Part shown: positions 1-11,943 of the stretch, piece after piece
How the letters are laid out: each line of letters begins with the position of its first letter
How positions within the stretch are numbered: the stretch's first letter is position 1
NCBI GenBank assembly: GCA_016802295.1
Contig: JAESIW010000200.1
Span: forward strand, 2,621,542 to 2,685,541
DNA: 64,000 nt
DNA from: Brachionus rotundiformis
Lineage: Eukaryota > Rotifera > Eurotatoria > Ploima > Brachionidae
Reading direction: 5' to 3'
Notes under the pieces: generated by a model
Told to the model about the DNA's origin: nothing
Databases searched by the model: none
The model's input: only the letters and a program-made list of their open reading frames with translations
Translations under genes and position numbers: made by a program

Positions 1-133
1 GAAAAAATTATCTATAAATTTTGGAAATTATTAAAAAATAAAACATGAGGTATTTAAATTTATTGTTAGTTAGAAAAAAATGAGAACTTTTTACAAAAAT
101 ATTTTACAAATTTAATCATTAACCAACTTATTA

Positions 134-1456
134 CTAGACCTTTGTGTCGAGCAAAGATTGTGAAGCCGCTGTGTTTCTGCTATTGGAATTATTAATCTTT
201 ATATTAGGAGAATATGATCTATCAATTTCATCAATATTATTAAATGATATTTGTTGACTGTGATCTAAATAGTTGTATTTTTGTCTTAGGTCTTTGTTCA
301 AAGAATAAAAATAGGTATAATCTGCCTTGCACCGTGGCCAACTGTGACGGCGTCTTCGATTACATAAAAAAATATTTATCAAAATGTTATGCATATTAAT
401 ATTGTCACCAGATATTTCTTCCTTTTTGGAGCTGCTACTGCAACCAAGTACTTTTGTTTTATCTCTGACTGGTTGCATTATCCGACCCATTCTTGAATCT
501 TTGGCATCTACTCTTGCGTAATTAATGAGCAATTGAGTGTTCTCATCCAGTTCTACATGAGCTGCTGACTTTTTACGAGTTGGTATTTTGACAATAAGTT
601 GACTTTTTGTTTGTTCAGATTTTCGCTTGAATAAATTAAACCGATCAAGCAATGGCTTATGGAAGTTGGCTTTTTCACTATTTAGGTTAACTTGTCTCTC
701 ATAAAAAGGCAGAAAATAGTTTCTATTCGGCCAAGCTAGCGGATTATTGCGAGCTTTTTTTAAGTTGCGCCAAATTTTCTGGTGCTCGAATATCCACGCT
801 GCTGTGGCCTGTCTCGAATCGGTAACACTATCTGGCAATTTTGGTAAAGAAAAGCTATTTTTTGACTGAGCAAGCTTTTGTCTGTCAACCTGTTGTAGCC
901 AGTACTCCAAGTTGTAATCTTCATCAAAATGATTACTTCCTTTGCCAAGACATTTATATCGATTTCGCCAAAGTATATACAAAACAATTGAAATAAGCAT
1001 TGAACCAAGCACCAGAGCTGTTCGCATGCCAACATCTGGATTGTATTTGTCTACATATCGGTATGGATTGGTTACATCGTCATACAAGTCATCGTATGTG
1101 TCTAAATTTTGATCCAAGGTAGTCTTAAAAGAAATTATGCTTGTCGATCTTGGCAAATTTATCTGTCTGGACCTAATCGGGTGTAAAGATAATTTATGAG
1201 TAGCTATTGTTGTGACTATATTAAGCAATTTTGAGCTGGAATTTGTTTCATTAGAATTTTTCGATTTTGTTAATTTCTGATTTAAATTTTTCCTAGACAA
1301 ATTTCCTTTTTTAAGCAGAAATAATTCGTGTATTTTAAAATTATCAGTTTTGTTCTTGATCAAACTCTCTTCATTTGAAAATCCTGACTTTCCATTTACA
1401 GCAGCGGCTTCCGTCGACGAAAAATCTTGTTGATTTATTTTGCTAGTTGTTGGTAA
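134..1456 (-). CDS. Unrecognised single-pass membrane protein, 3' exon only
   Basis: The reading frame runs from a probable splice acceptor (TTCAAG just above 1456) to a TAG at 134, about 440 residues. No ATG lies in frame before the membrane region and a stop sits upstream of the acceptor, so the start codon must be on an exon beyond 1456 that I could not find. The N-terminal 140 or so residues are rich in Ser, Asn and Lys with several N-x-S/T sequons. An acidic stretch (DTYDDLYDDV) precedes one hydrophobic segment encoded near 970-1030 (TALVLGSMLISIVLYIL). The basic residues just after it (RNRYK) suggest the C-terminal ~290 residues are cytoplasmic. The tail contains a run RRRRHSWPR. I do not recognise the family. 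A type I membrane or adhesion-type protein is an inference from topology only. Confidence 0.65.
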   Translation of the reverse strand, partial: LPTTSKINQQDFSSTEAAAVNGKSGFSNEESLIKNKTDNFKIHELFLLKKGNLSRKNLNQKLTKSKNSNETNSSSKLLNIVTTIATHKLSLHPIRSRQINLPRSTSIISFKTTLDQNLDTYDDLYDDVTNPYRYVDKYNPDVGMRTALVLGSMLISIVLYILWRNRYKCLGKGSNHFDEDYNLEYWLQQVDRQKLAQSKNSFSLPKLPDSVTDSRQATAAWIFEHQKIWRNLKKARNNPLAWPNRNYFLPFYERQVNLNSEKANFHKPLLDRFNLFKRKSEQTKSQLIVKIPTRKKSAAHVELDENTQLLINYARVDAKDSRMGRIMQPVRDKTKVLGCSSSSKKEEISGDNINMHNILINIFLCNRRRRHSWPRCKADYTYFYSLNKDLRQKYNYLDHSQQISFNNIDEIDRSYSPNIKINNSNSRNTAASQSLLDTKV

Positions 1457-4400
1457 CTTGAATACAGAATGGAATATGCAGCATCCAATATGTACAAATA
1501 ATTAGGTATTTTATCTATTCATCTAAAACTAGCTAGAAGAAAAACTTTTAAATAAAAATTAATTATATTTAGATAAAGCTCGTTCTCCATAGTGTCTAAA
1601 TTAGCTAATTCATCATTGCCTTCATTTCTTATGAAATATAATTAAAAAGAAAGTTTTTCAATTCTTTTTTAAAATTGCTTAATGCCGTTCTTAGAAAATA
1701 AAAGCTTTAGGGATTAAGAAAATATCATTGGAATCTAACGAGTAGAATAATAAATGAAATTAATTCCAAATATTAAATAGTCCAAATATTTAATGCTTGT
1801 TTAATAATTTTTTTATAATTTTTTTAAAATAATCTTTCCTTCCAACTTTTTATTTAATTATTAAAAATTAATAAATAAAATTCGTTCATGTAACATTAAA
1901 AAGCCCTGATTTATCTTTTTTAAAAAATATATATTTAGAACTAATCAAAAGAGTATATTAAAATTGTATTATCTGAAACGTGTTTTATTTTGATAAATTT
2001 TCGATCACATTTTTTTCTTTGAAAATTATCAATATTTACATGATAATAAAAGATGCTGTTACAATCAAAGTATTACACTTTACCTTGAATAAATATAATA
2101 AAGTTCTGATTTTCTATGAAGACTAAATTTTGAATATTACATTATTTGATGACAGTTTTTTATTTTAACTATTTTGCCAAGTGTCTTTTTATAGCTCTGT
2201 CAAGATATCCTAAATAGAATGCAATTAGAGATTTTAATTAAAAATATAAACTTCAAACATACTCAAACATTCAACCAAATGACATAAGTGGTCCTGTTTA
2301 ATGTAAATTATCCGAAAAAGTATTAATTTTTTGGTTAAAATTGTGCCACTTTAAGAGGATAACAAGACCATGATTCATTTGCCAAGTCAAAAAAAAACTA
2401 GAACAAAAAAACTAGATAATCTGAAGCTAAAATTATTTTATTGATTGCCAAAAAAAAAACATATATATATAATTATATCGAAAAATAAGAAATTTAATTA
2501 AGTTTTAGTTTGAAGCAATAAAAGAAAAAAAATTTTATATAAACTGATGAAATAAATTTGTACAACAAAATCAATAATCAAGACAATCTTATTTTATCAA
2601 CTGAAATAAGAAAATAATTTCACTCAATTTATTAACTTAATTCTTTATCTTGATTGAAATATAAATATAATTGAACATTATCAACAAACCAAATAATCAA
2701 TTTTCGACTAAAAATAATCAATATTTAAAAAAAATTCAATTTTCAAGCTGAACTATTTCTAAGCTCAGGGATATTAAGTGTTCACAGCAAATTACTAGCA
2801 ATTAATTGTTTATACTCTAATTTAATTCTGAGCTTATTTGGATTTTGTCATACAATCGAGCTCAAGCTCAATTTTATTGATTAAATAAATTATTATTATG
2901 CAAAAACTACCTGTTTTCTCAAAATGAATATATTGCCGATTATTGATTTATTTTCCCATTACCTGATAGGCTCTGGGAAATCAATCAATTTTGGAAGTAA
3001 ACACAACAAAATTTGAATCAAATCGTTTTACTCATGTTTAAAGGAAACTCTTAAAGCAACTTGGCATTAATCAATATCTACTTAAAACAGATACTGAAAT
3101 TCAGTGAATTTCTGAGTATTTGATTAACTTAATTGCTTTCATGATCGGCACCTCAAATGAAAGATAAAAATATTGTCTATTAGCTAATATGCTCGTAGTA
3201 TGTGTACGAGTTTAGAAACCGAGATAAACGTGAACTTTTTTTTTATAAAAACAAGTATTAGTTGATTTAAGGTTTTAATTAAAATAAGCTAATACTTGCT
3301 GGCACAATTCAAAATATATTTTTGAAATATTTTTTAATAATTTGCTCTATAGCCGATAGATATTGAGGCACATAGAACGAATTAGAACAACAATAGAGAA
3401 AATATTTGTGTAATCAATTAGGAAAAATTGATTTCAAGCATTTTATTATGCTAGTTGAAATTTTGAGAAAACTCACTAGAAAATTCTTCTTTTTTTATTT
3501 TTTATATTTTATAAAGCTTTTTATAAAGCTATGTGCTCCTATTTATCACTATGAAAAGCAGGCATTGAGAAAATTAAGAGTAGCATCAAATTCACACGCA
3601 CACACCGTAATCATTTTTCATATTTGTTTAATTTTTTTTGGCAAATTTTTGACAGCTTCCTTTTATTCAATAGATTTCCTCGTTTTCAAACAATTTGCTA
3701 AATTTTAATATTACAACATTATGGAACCAATTCTAAATCAAGTTCTTTTTTTTATTAAAAAAAATAAGTTCCTTCCGTATATTAAACTTAATTAATTAAT
3801 TAATAAACAAAATTTAGTTTCCAGATCATATTTCCAAATTTAAGTCTATTTTTTTTAAATAGTATCTCAGCATCTTTTAAATAATTTATTAACCAAGAAC
3901 AATGTGTTGAAAAGAAGATTGATTTTGATATTTTTGGTACTCGATTTAAGTGTTAATAAATCTTATGAGCAGTTACAGCTAGATATTGAATTAATAAATT
4001 TTGATGAATCGAAATGAAAAAGCTTTTTTCAAAGTTGTTCTATCTATATATTTTAATAAAATTTTATCTAGTAATACATGAGTCTTATTTGATTCAATAT
4101 TGCTGCTCTTACCTTGGGTTATTTTTTGTTATTTATTAAAATATACATGATATTTGAATGGAAATTAATCAAAATAAATAAAAAAATGCGCCTCGTTTTT
4201 TAATAAAGATTTTCATGATAAATGCAATGAAAAAAATTAAAATTGTTAAATTTAAACTTAAAAAGACAATTTAAAATTTTTTAAACCGCTTTTTTATTAT
4301 CTAAATCAAAATAAAAAATCACCTATAAACAAATTTTTATCACCCAGATAATTTCTTATTGTTTTTTTTATTTTCTTTCAAATACACTTATTACCTTAAT

Positions 4401-6260
4401 AACTTTCTTTTATGTAGTCTTTAATAAGTATACATTCTATGATTAATGAATATAGCATTTAAAAAATGTATGTATTAGCCCATTTTGATAAAAAATTTCT
4501 CTATAATTTTCTTTTGCACATTAAATGGAGTAAATTTATTTCGGCTTTGTTTTGTTAAATATATGGAAACCATTTAGTAATGAAAGAAGAGATTTATTTT
4601 AAATTAGTAAGATTAAAGAAGTAATTTTTTCTCTTAAAATAAATTTTTTAATAACAAAGAAAAATAAAAAAGGAATTACATTGACACAGCCTTAGAAAAT
4701 ATATTTTTTAGCATAGTATTCTTCAAATACCTTTAATTAATGTAATCACAAAATAATTCATCTCCCTGATTTAACAAAGCTAATACTAAATTATATTGTT
4801 TAAAGTGCTTTTTCCTAACCAGCTTGATATTAATTAGATTTTAGCTAAAGTTTAGCATTTACATAAATTTATGTATGCCATCTCAGTCATGCTCAATAGG
4901 AGACTTTTGTAATTACATTTGAAAGATAAAATCATTAATCACGAAAAAAAAGATCCCTTTTTTAATTCGTAATTAAGCTATTTATAACAAATATAAAAAT
5001 TTTACTTTAGAACAAAACTAGAGTATCTTTTAATATCTTTCTGAAACCAAATTTTGAAATGCACCAAATCGATAAATTAAAAAAAAGCTCGAAGCTAATA
5101 TATTTCTACTCAAAATTTATTTTTTAATTTATTTTTTAGATTATAATACAAAACAAAATATAAAAAAAATCTAAAATATTTTATTCTAAATAGACATGTT
5201 GTTGCTTGTTAGAAAAGTAAATAAAAAAATCAGCTTTTACTTTGCCTTTAAGGATACTTCAGTCAAAAATAATCTAAAAACAATATTAAAATAAATTGAA
5301 TAGGATAATATGAAATGTTAAATGTGAAATGTATTTTTTTAATAAATTTTAATAGTAATTTTATTCTATTAAGAAATTCTCTAAAAAATTAACTGCAGTT
5401 GATAAATATGGTTTACAGAAATTTTTTAAATACTTTAAACTATAATTAGAACAATTTTAAAATAAAATTTACAAACTTAAATTATTATTTTCTTTCATTT
5501 TTAGTATACCGATTGGAAATTATATACATTAACAAAATCAATACGCTTTTAACTTAGCTCTTTGTTCCAAAGTAAATTATTATTTCGTAATTAATTATTT
5601 AATGAAAATAGAAAATTTATTTTATCTTATTTTTTAGAGCAACAATTGAGTATTTAAATTGACGGTGATTATAATTTCTTAAATAAATATTTTTTTAACT
5701 TAAATTATTTTGCTTCCTTTAACTATAGAGTTTTAAAAGCTTACTATATAAATTTTATGTGTTTGAAAAATATAAAAAAATGTTACTATAAACAAGCACA
5801 GAAATAAAGTTATTTTTTTAAAGGAAAAAAATTTTTTTATGATTATATTTGGTAAAATTTAAATGGGCTTAAATAATAGTTTAAAGTGACAAAAATGTAT
5901 ATTATAAATAGTTTTTAAGTGAGAGGATTATGCTTTATTTACTTACGCAAAGTTGATCTTAAATTTAAAAGATTTTCTTTAATCTTAAATAGGTCTTGTT
6001 TATGCATCTGTTTTTAATTTTTTCATAGATTTTTATACACGCATGGTTTGGCCAGGAAACTCGGGAATAATTATTTAAAATATTCTAAAGAAAATAAATG
6101 AAAAAATCAAAAAACTATTTATGTGATTTAAAAATAAATTAATTCTCTATTTAAATTACATATGATATCGATTTTCTGCTAAAATAAGATCAAAATAAAA
6201 TAATTTTATTTGATTAAAATTAAAATATTGAAAACGTATACTTTGAATATAATAATATCT
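1457..6260. other. Gene-free AT-rich stretch
   Basis: About 4.8 kb of low-complexity A/T-rich sequence with homopolymer runs and short TTAA repeats. It must hold either the 5' exon(s) or the promoter of the membrane-protein gene ending at 134, because that gene has no visible start, but I could not identify a convincing exon. The 100-codon open frame near 3406-3708 is Phe/Leu/Ile/Lys-rich and looks like chance AT-rich sequence. Confidence 0.5.
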
Positions 6261-9200
6261 TTAATTTTTAATAACTAAAAAATATCCCAAGACTAAAGCG
6301 AATGATAGAATTAAAAATGAAGTCAGATATTTAAAATAATTCCTTTCCAAGTCAGGTGTTTCCAGTTTAATTTCCTTTGCTGCATTCATATTTTCTTTTT
6401 GTGAAGTTTTCGATTTACACTTTTCGACGCATTTTATCATAAAGCCCTTTTCAGTAACAATTACTGAACTATCATTTCTAACTTTATTGCACGCAAAACT
6501 TTTCTTGGTAGTTTTACATTTGCATTTAATGACAACTTTTTCCAGGCAATTTTTTTCATCAGAGCATTTACCNNNNNNNNNNNNNNNNNNNNNNNNNNNN
6601 NNNNNNNNNNNNNNNNNNNNNNNNNNNNNNNNNNNNNNNNNNNNNNNNNNNNNNNNNNNNNNNNNNNNNNNNNNNNNNNNNNNNNNNNNNNNNNNNNNNN
6701 NNNNNNNNNNNNNNNNNNNNNNNNNNNNNNNNNNNNNNNNNNNNNNNNNNNNNNNNNNNNNNNNNNNNNNNNNNNNNNNNNNNNNNNNNNNNNNNNNNNN
6801 NNNNNNNNNNNNNNNNNNNNNNNNNNNNNNNNNNNNNNNNNNNNNNNNNNNNNNNNNNNNNNNNNNNNNNNNNNNNNNNNNNNNNNNNNNNNNNNNNNNN
6901 NNNNNNNNNNNNNNNNNNNNNNNNNNNNNNNAGCAACAATTACTGAACTATCATTTCTAACTTTATTGCACACAAAACTTTTCTTGGTAGTTTTACATTT
7001 GCATTTAATGACAACTTTTTCCAAGCAATTATTTTCATCAGAGCATTTACCAGAATGGCACAAAAATGAACAATTGTGTCCACAATTTAGCTGATTTTTA
7101 TTAATTAGTTATAAAATTTATTTATTGATTGGTTAATCTTACCAAATTGCTGCATGGAACCCTACATGAAGCCAGATTATCTTGTTCTTTTTTTGATGAG
7201 TTATTCCATTTGTGACATTCTACATAAACAAAGTTTCCTTTGCAATTGCACCTCATTTTTAAAAGCTGTTTACAATCTGGACACTCACCAGGATGACAAA
7301 CGCCCAGAGAACACTCGTGCGTGCATCCTTTTGGTCGTTTTAACTCGCAAGCTTTTGAACATTCTTCACATGCACTCGAACACTATTAATTTTAAAATAA
7401 ACTTCAAAAATTAAAATATTTATATCTAAATACTTGAAATTTGTTAATTTTTTCTTTTTCTGGAATAATATGGCATTGATTTTCACATTTGTGATGCGTA
7501 CAACTGAGTAATCTTCCACACTTTCTCCCACAGTTAAAAGGCTCAGCTCTATGACAAGGCAAATCGCTAATCTAATAATAAATAAGTTTAGTATAAAACT
7601 AATTAATAATTATTATTTTTTAAGAACTTCGTGTGCACCAAAACATTCAACCGGAACAGGATAAACACATGGTTTGCATTCAATGTTTAAAATTTCTTTA
7701 CGTATTTTTAATGGCACCCATGGTCCTTCACGATCTTTCTGTTGGATTTTTAGATTACAAGAAGCTTAATTTTAATTTTCTAAATAAAATTACATTTTCA
7801 ACTATTTCAGTTAGAACAGCTGAGTGGCACACACTTTGGCAAATATGATTGCATTTGAGTTTCTTTCCACAGGTTAATTGACAAGGAGGACAGTCATTGT
7901 AATGACATCTATGGTTTTGTATTTTTTCGTGATGACATTTTGCTGGTTTACTTAAAAAAACGATTTATCATCACCAAAAAAAACAAATATAGATATTTAT
8001 ATATAAGCTATATACTTGCACAATTGTTTACAAGAAACTTTTAAATTTGCTTTTTTTCTGATACAAGGAACTTTAATTTTGCTTTTTCCACATGGGCAAT
8101 GTATTTCCTCCATTATTGGGCACTTGATTAATATTCACAAATAATCTAAATAATAGTTTGAAGTATCAAAAAATTACCGGATAACAACTTCCTGAATGGC
8201 ACAAACTTAAAAATTAACGATTTAAAAAAGTTAAAAATTTTTTGAATTATACCTTTGGCATTTGTGATTTTTACAAGACAGTATTTTGTTACAAATCTGC
8301 TCGCATGGTGGACAGTTACCATCACAGCACTAAAATAATTTATTATTTGATTAGAGTGTTATTTTAATTACTGTACTCACTTTTCTGTTGCATTTATGTT
8401 TTCCGCAGTTTTTTAACTTATTACATTTGATATCACAGGTAAATTCCATATGACATGGTAGCAATTTTTCTTTAGAACCACATCGACACTTTTTGGCTAC
8501 CATTTGTCGACACTAAAATTATTTATTTCTTTCTATTTTTTCAATTTTTTTATTTACTTGTTCGCAAGGACCATAGTGGCATCGGTTTGCACATTTGTGG
8601 ATGTTACAGGCAAGCTGTTTATCACACGTATCTCCACAAGTTTGTATGTCTTCATTACAGGGCTTCTTGGAAGCTTTTTTCATTAAGCTCTTTGGTAATT
8701 ATTTTTCTTATAAAAATTACTTGTCTTTCCGCAGGGACATGTTCTGATCAAACTTCGTGGACATTCTCCACATTCGTCAGAATGGCAAATCGATTCACAT
8801 TTGTGGTAACCGCATTGATACGGCTTAAGACATTTCTAAAAAAAAATATTATATCTAAACATAATTTTAAATGGACACTTAGATATACCTGACCACATTC
8901 CCAAATTGTTTCAAAGCAAGATGTTTCTTTTCTTTTTTTCTTACACTTACAAAACTGTATACTTGTCTTATCACACTGATTACAATCACCAGGATGACAA
9001 ATCGTTTCGCACAGATGCTGCTTGCATTTCAACAATTTATTGCATACCTTTCCACATGACCAAAATTTATTAGAACATCTTTTGGCTATTGGACTTGATT
9101 TGGAGCAATAGCATGTATTTTTAACCATTTTGGGACAAGGTGGGCATGGACCTTTTTGATTTATTTAAAAAAATCATCTTTAGTTAGCATAATTTACCAG

Positions 9201-9857
9201 GATGGCATAACATGAGACAAGGATGACCACAAGCCTTTAATTTGTCACAGCGCATATTGCATGAATGAGGTACACCCCAAGGATCAAACTCTGGATTTTT
9301 GACTTTTCTACAATAGCAATAATAAACTGATGGATATTTTTCTTTGGTATATTCTTTACGACATTTTGGACTGAGAAAGAATTAAAAACTTCTCTATTCT
9401 TAAAAAAATTATCTACCAATTCCACGGAATCTCCTTTTGATTTGTATCTGAATCGAAATGTTGTTTGATTGCTTGATATGAGCCATCTCGAATCCAATTT
9501 TGGATACAACCAATGTGATATTGAGCGAAGCATCCGTCACAATTCCAGGTCTTAAGTATTTATTTAAATTTTAAGATTTTTTATTTTTTATCTAAAAAAT
9601 TTAACTGGTTGTTTGCTTTCAACTGTTTCAATACAAACAAGACAAATATTGCTATCAGGGTTTAATGCATCGATTAAATATTGCTCAGTATTACCTAAAT
9701 CCTGCGAGTCTAGGAGATTTAAAAAAGTTATCATTATTGAATTTTTGTTAATTTTTATTTTTTTATTAATTAATTATTTTTTACCGTTTAGATCTTTAAA
9801 TTTGTCTAAAATTAAACTCAACGGGGTATCTGGATCATTTAGTTCATTAATAGCCAT
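6261..9857 (-). CDS. NFXL1: NFXL1: NF-X1-type zinc-finger protein with C-terminal membrane anchor
   Basis: Sixteen exons read by eye: 9857-9785, 9709-9606, 9550-9417, 9370-9198, 9151-8889, 8835-8721, 8673-8558, 8512-8381, 8329-8253, 8205-8178, 8122-8016, 7950-7794, 7738-7628, 7571-7434, 7382-7143 and 7090-6261. The start is ATG at 9857 (MAINELND). An N-terminal RING/PHD-like Cys-rich segment (CLVCIETV, then WNCDGCFAQYHIGC, then WNCPKC) is followed by many NF-X1 repeats (CxxxCHxGxCxxC). The protein ends in a hydrophobic anchor (SFLILSFALVLGYFLVI) and IKN-stop, the same order as vertebrate NFXL1 with its C-terminal membrane segment. Family knowledge suggests a RING-type E3 ligase or transcription-related role; that is not shown here. 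The last exon contains the assembly gap and a duplicated 120 bp. If the 479-bp repeat unit is removed the frame stays open, giving about 772 residues (human about 911). The exon 8205-8178 is only 28 nt. Confidence 0.93.
6453..7051. repeat. 120-bp near-identical direct repeat flanking the gap
   Basis: Positions 6453-6572 and 6932-7051 align end to end with no indels and, by eye, four mismatches (6455/6934, 6493/6972, 6545/7024, 6552/7031). The copies abut the two edges of the N run exactly: the left copy ends at the first N and the right copy starts right after the last N. Both encode the same piece of the last NFXL1 exon. This is the pattern of two contig ends that overlap but were scaffolded with a gap, with the mismatches being allelic or sequencing differences. 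Confidence 0.9.
6573..6931. other. Assembly gap (359 N)
   Basis: A run of undetermined bases inside the last exon of NFXL1. Because identical coding sequence flanks it on both sides, the gap probably does not represent missing sequence. Open frames crossing it are meaningless. Confidence 0.95.
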
Positions 9858-10050
9858 ATTTTTTAAATTTATTTTATTTTTTTTTGTAAAAATTAATTAT
9901 TTTATATAAAAGTCTATAATGAATAAATTAGTAATAATGTTAAGTTTAAAATTAAAAAATAATTTATTTAAATTACGCTAGACACGTCAACATCTTTGCA
10001 TATAAAATTTTGAATTCTTTATTCTAAAAATCAAAAGCTAGAAAATTAGA
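9858..10050. promoter_or_regulatory. Shared divergent promoter region of NFXL1 and LRRC59
   Basis: The start codons of NFXL1 (minus strand, 9857) and LRRC59 (plus strand, 10051) are only 193 bp apart, so both 5' UTRs and both core promoters must lie here unless UTR introns or trans-splicing intervene. The sequence is almost pure A/T apart from a short patch near 9976-9990. I see no diagnostic promoter element. The call rests on geometry. Confidence 0.5.
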
Positions 10051-11218
10051 ATGGTCGTTCAAAAGAAAATCAATCTAAAAGAAAAGATAACTGATGATTA
10101 TTTGGACTTGAGTTTATGTAATTTGGAAAAAATTCCCATAAAAGAAATTGTAAATATTATTTTATTAAACTTTCATTTTATTAATTTTTTATTTTTGTTC
10201 CATTTAAGCTGGAATTTCCAAAAATAAAAAGACTCAATTTATCATATAACAGATTAACTAATTTACCAGTAATTTGAAAATGTTTAATTATTTTTATAAA
10301 AATAAATTTGATCATTCAAGTCAGATATATCTAAACTACAACACATAAAAGAGATTGACTTGAGCAAAAATCAGATTCAATCGTTGCCAGACAACATTGG
10401 CTCTTTGATCAGTCTAAAATCTTTGGATCTTTTGGGAAACCAGCTTAGAGCTTTACCTGCCAGTTTTAGTGAGCTTAAAACTTTGCAATGGCTTGATCTA
10501 AAGGATAATCCTTTGGATACCGAATTGAAAAAAGTAGCTGGTGAATGTAGCGACGAAGCACAGTGCAAAAGATGTGCAATTAATGTTGTCAGATACATGA
10601 AAGTGGTCTCCGCTGAACAGGAAAGAAAGCGTCAAATTGAAATTCGTAGAAAAAAAGGTACTTTAAATAAGTTAATATTATTTTTGATTTAACTTAATTA
10701 AATAAAGAGGAACAGGCTAAACTACAAGCTGAAGAATTAGCTAAAGAAAAAGAGATAAAATTACAGAAAAAACGTGAAAGAGAACAAAAAAAAATTCAAA
10801 AACAACAACAAGTCATAAAAGAAAATTTCGAACAAAAACCAGAAAATAGTGGAGATTTTAGTCCGTCTTCATCTTGTTTGAATTCATCGAAAAAAAAAGT
10901 TAAAACAGGTATGAATACAATTGAAATAATAATATTACAGAGATTGATTTTATTAATTGATTAAAAGGAGGTTGCCATAAATTCCTATCCACTTTATCGA
11001 TTTTATTTTTTGCTACCATGATAGTTTTTGGTGTGTATTTGGCACTGGTTAATTATTGCGAAAGTGGAAATAAACTTAGAATTGAAGTGAGAAACTATTT
11101 ATATAAATATTTGCCCAGTTTTTTTCGAATGATGGATCAAAATGCTTGTCCAGTAATCAATCGGAATAAAGTACCTTATGAAACATTTATCAAGCTATTT
11201 CAACAACTTAATTTTTGA
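10051..11218 (+). CDS. LRRC59: LRRC59: leucine-rich-repeat ER membrane protein
   Basis: Five exons (10051-10149, 10209-10268, 10321-10657, 10708-10908, 10968-11218) join in frame to 315 residues, close to the 307 of human LRRC59. The N-terminus (YLDLSLCNLEKIPIKEI) begins a set of leucine-rich repeats (LKRLNLSYN-like, IDLSKNQIQSLP, LKSLDLLGNQLRALP). They end with the family block WLDLKDNPLD, VAGECSDEAQCKRCA and YMKVVSAEQERKRQ. A long Lys/Glu/Gln-rich coiled coil follows, then a single C-terminal membrane segment (LSILFFATMIVFGVYLALV) and a lumenal tail of about 50 residues. In vertebrates this tail-anchored ER protein binds ribosomes and helps nuclear import of certain cargo; that role is inferred from family membership. 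Exon 3 carries most of the repeats. Confidence 0.95.
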
Positions 11219-11632
11219 TTAATTTTAAAATTCAAGCTTCTGAATTTTTTTTCTATTTATTTAAACTAATTAATTAAAGATTTAATCAATTTTGAAATCA
11301 CTTAATTTATCTAGGATTTTGAGAGATTTTAGTAATTAATTAATACTATTTTAACAAATTAATTAAGAAATTTTATCACTTCAAGTTTGAAATTAAAAAA
11401 TATCTGGAATAAAATTTAGAATTTCTTTCAACTCATTAGTGGTTTGATTAATATTTCTCTAAATGAAAACTTTATTGTTCTAGTTAAAAGTAAATTAAAA
11501 AATGCCAAATATCAGTCATTTCTTTAAACTTGTTTCTCTTATTTTTGGTTATTTTTTTTTGATAATTCGACTCTTTAGGTTATCTCTCAAGACATTAAGG
11601 TATCAAGTGATTTTTATTTTTAATAAAATAAT

Positions 11633-11705
11633 CACCCCCAGAGGGGATCGAACCCTCGACCTATGGATTAGAAGTCCATCGCGCTATCCACTGCGCTATG
11701 GGGGC
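11633..11705 (-). tRNA. tRNA-Arg (anticodon UCU)
   Basis: The minus strand folds as a canonical 73-nt tRNA without intron. The acceptor stem is GCCCCCA paired with TGGGGGT (one terminal G-U), the discriminator base is G, and the D arm is TAGCGCAGTGGATAGCG. The anticodon stem ATGGA/TCCAT encloses the loop CTTCTAA with anticodon TCT, reading AGA. The T arm is GAGGG-TTCGATC-CCCTC. The A-box and B-box (GGTTCGATCCC) promoter elements are intact, and a TTTT tract follows on the minus strand a few bases after the 3' end, suitable for RNA polymerase III termination. AGA is a favoured Arg codon in AT-rich genomes. Confidence 0.97.
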
Positions 11706-11943
11706 CTTATTTTTGAATCGATTATTTAATAAATTCAATGCAGAGTCTTACATTTTTATTTTGGCTTAATTACTTGAATTAAAATTAGAGAATAACTTTT
11801 AAATAAAAAATATAATTTTATTTCTAATCTAGGCCTTAGGAAAACTTATAAAATTACATTTTTAATTAGAAATAAAATTATTCTAAAGATCAAACTTCAT
11901 AAAAACAAGTTATTCTGAAATAGAATTCGAAGTGAAATTTTTT

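Noticed and set aside
3406..3708. 100-codon plus-strand frame
   Set aside because: Phe/Leu/Ile/Lys-rich, no start context, no splice partner; typical chance frame in A/T-rich sequence.
6461..7063. Open frames spanning the N run
   Set aside because: They exist only because undetermined bases contain no stop; the flanking sequence is duplicated NFXL1 exon.
7154..7848. Plus-strand frames opposite NFXL1 exons
   Set aside because: They cross the NFXL1 introns and exons in antisense; the minus strand carries the Cys-rich repeats in phase.
11502..11729. 75-codon plus-strand frame over the tRNA
   Set aside because: It reads through the antisense of a well-formed tRNA-Arg gene; the GDRTLDLWIRSPSRYPLRYG-like peptide is the usual translation artefact of a tRNA complement.
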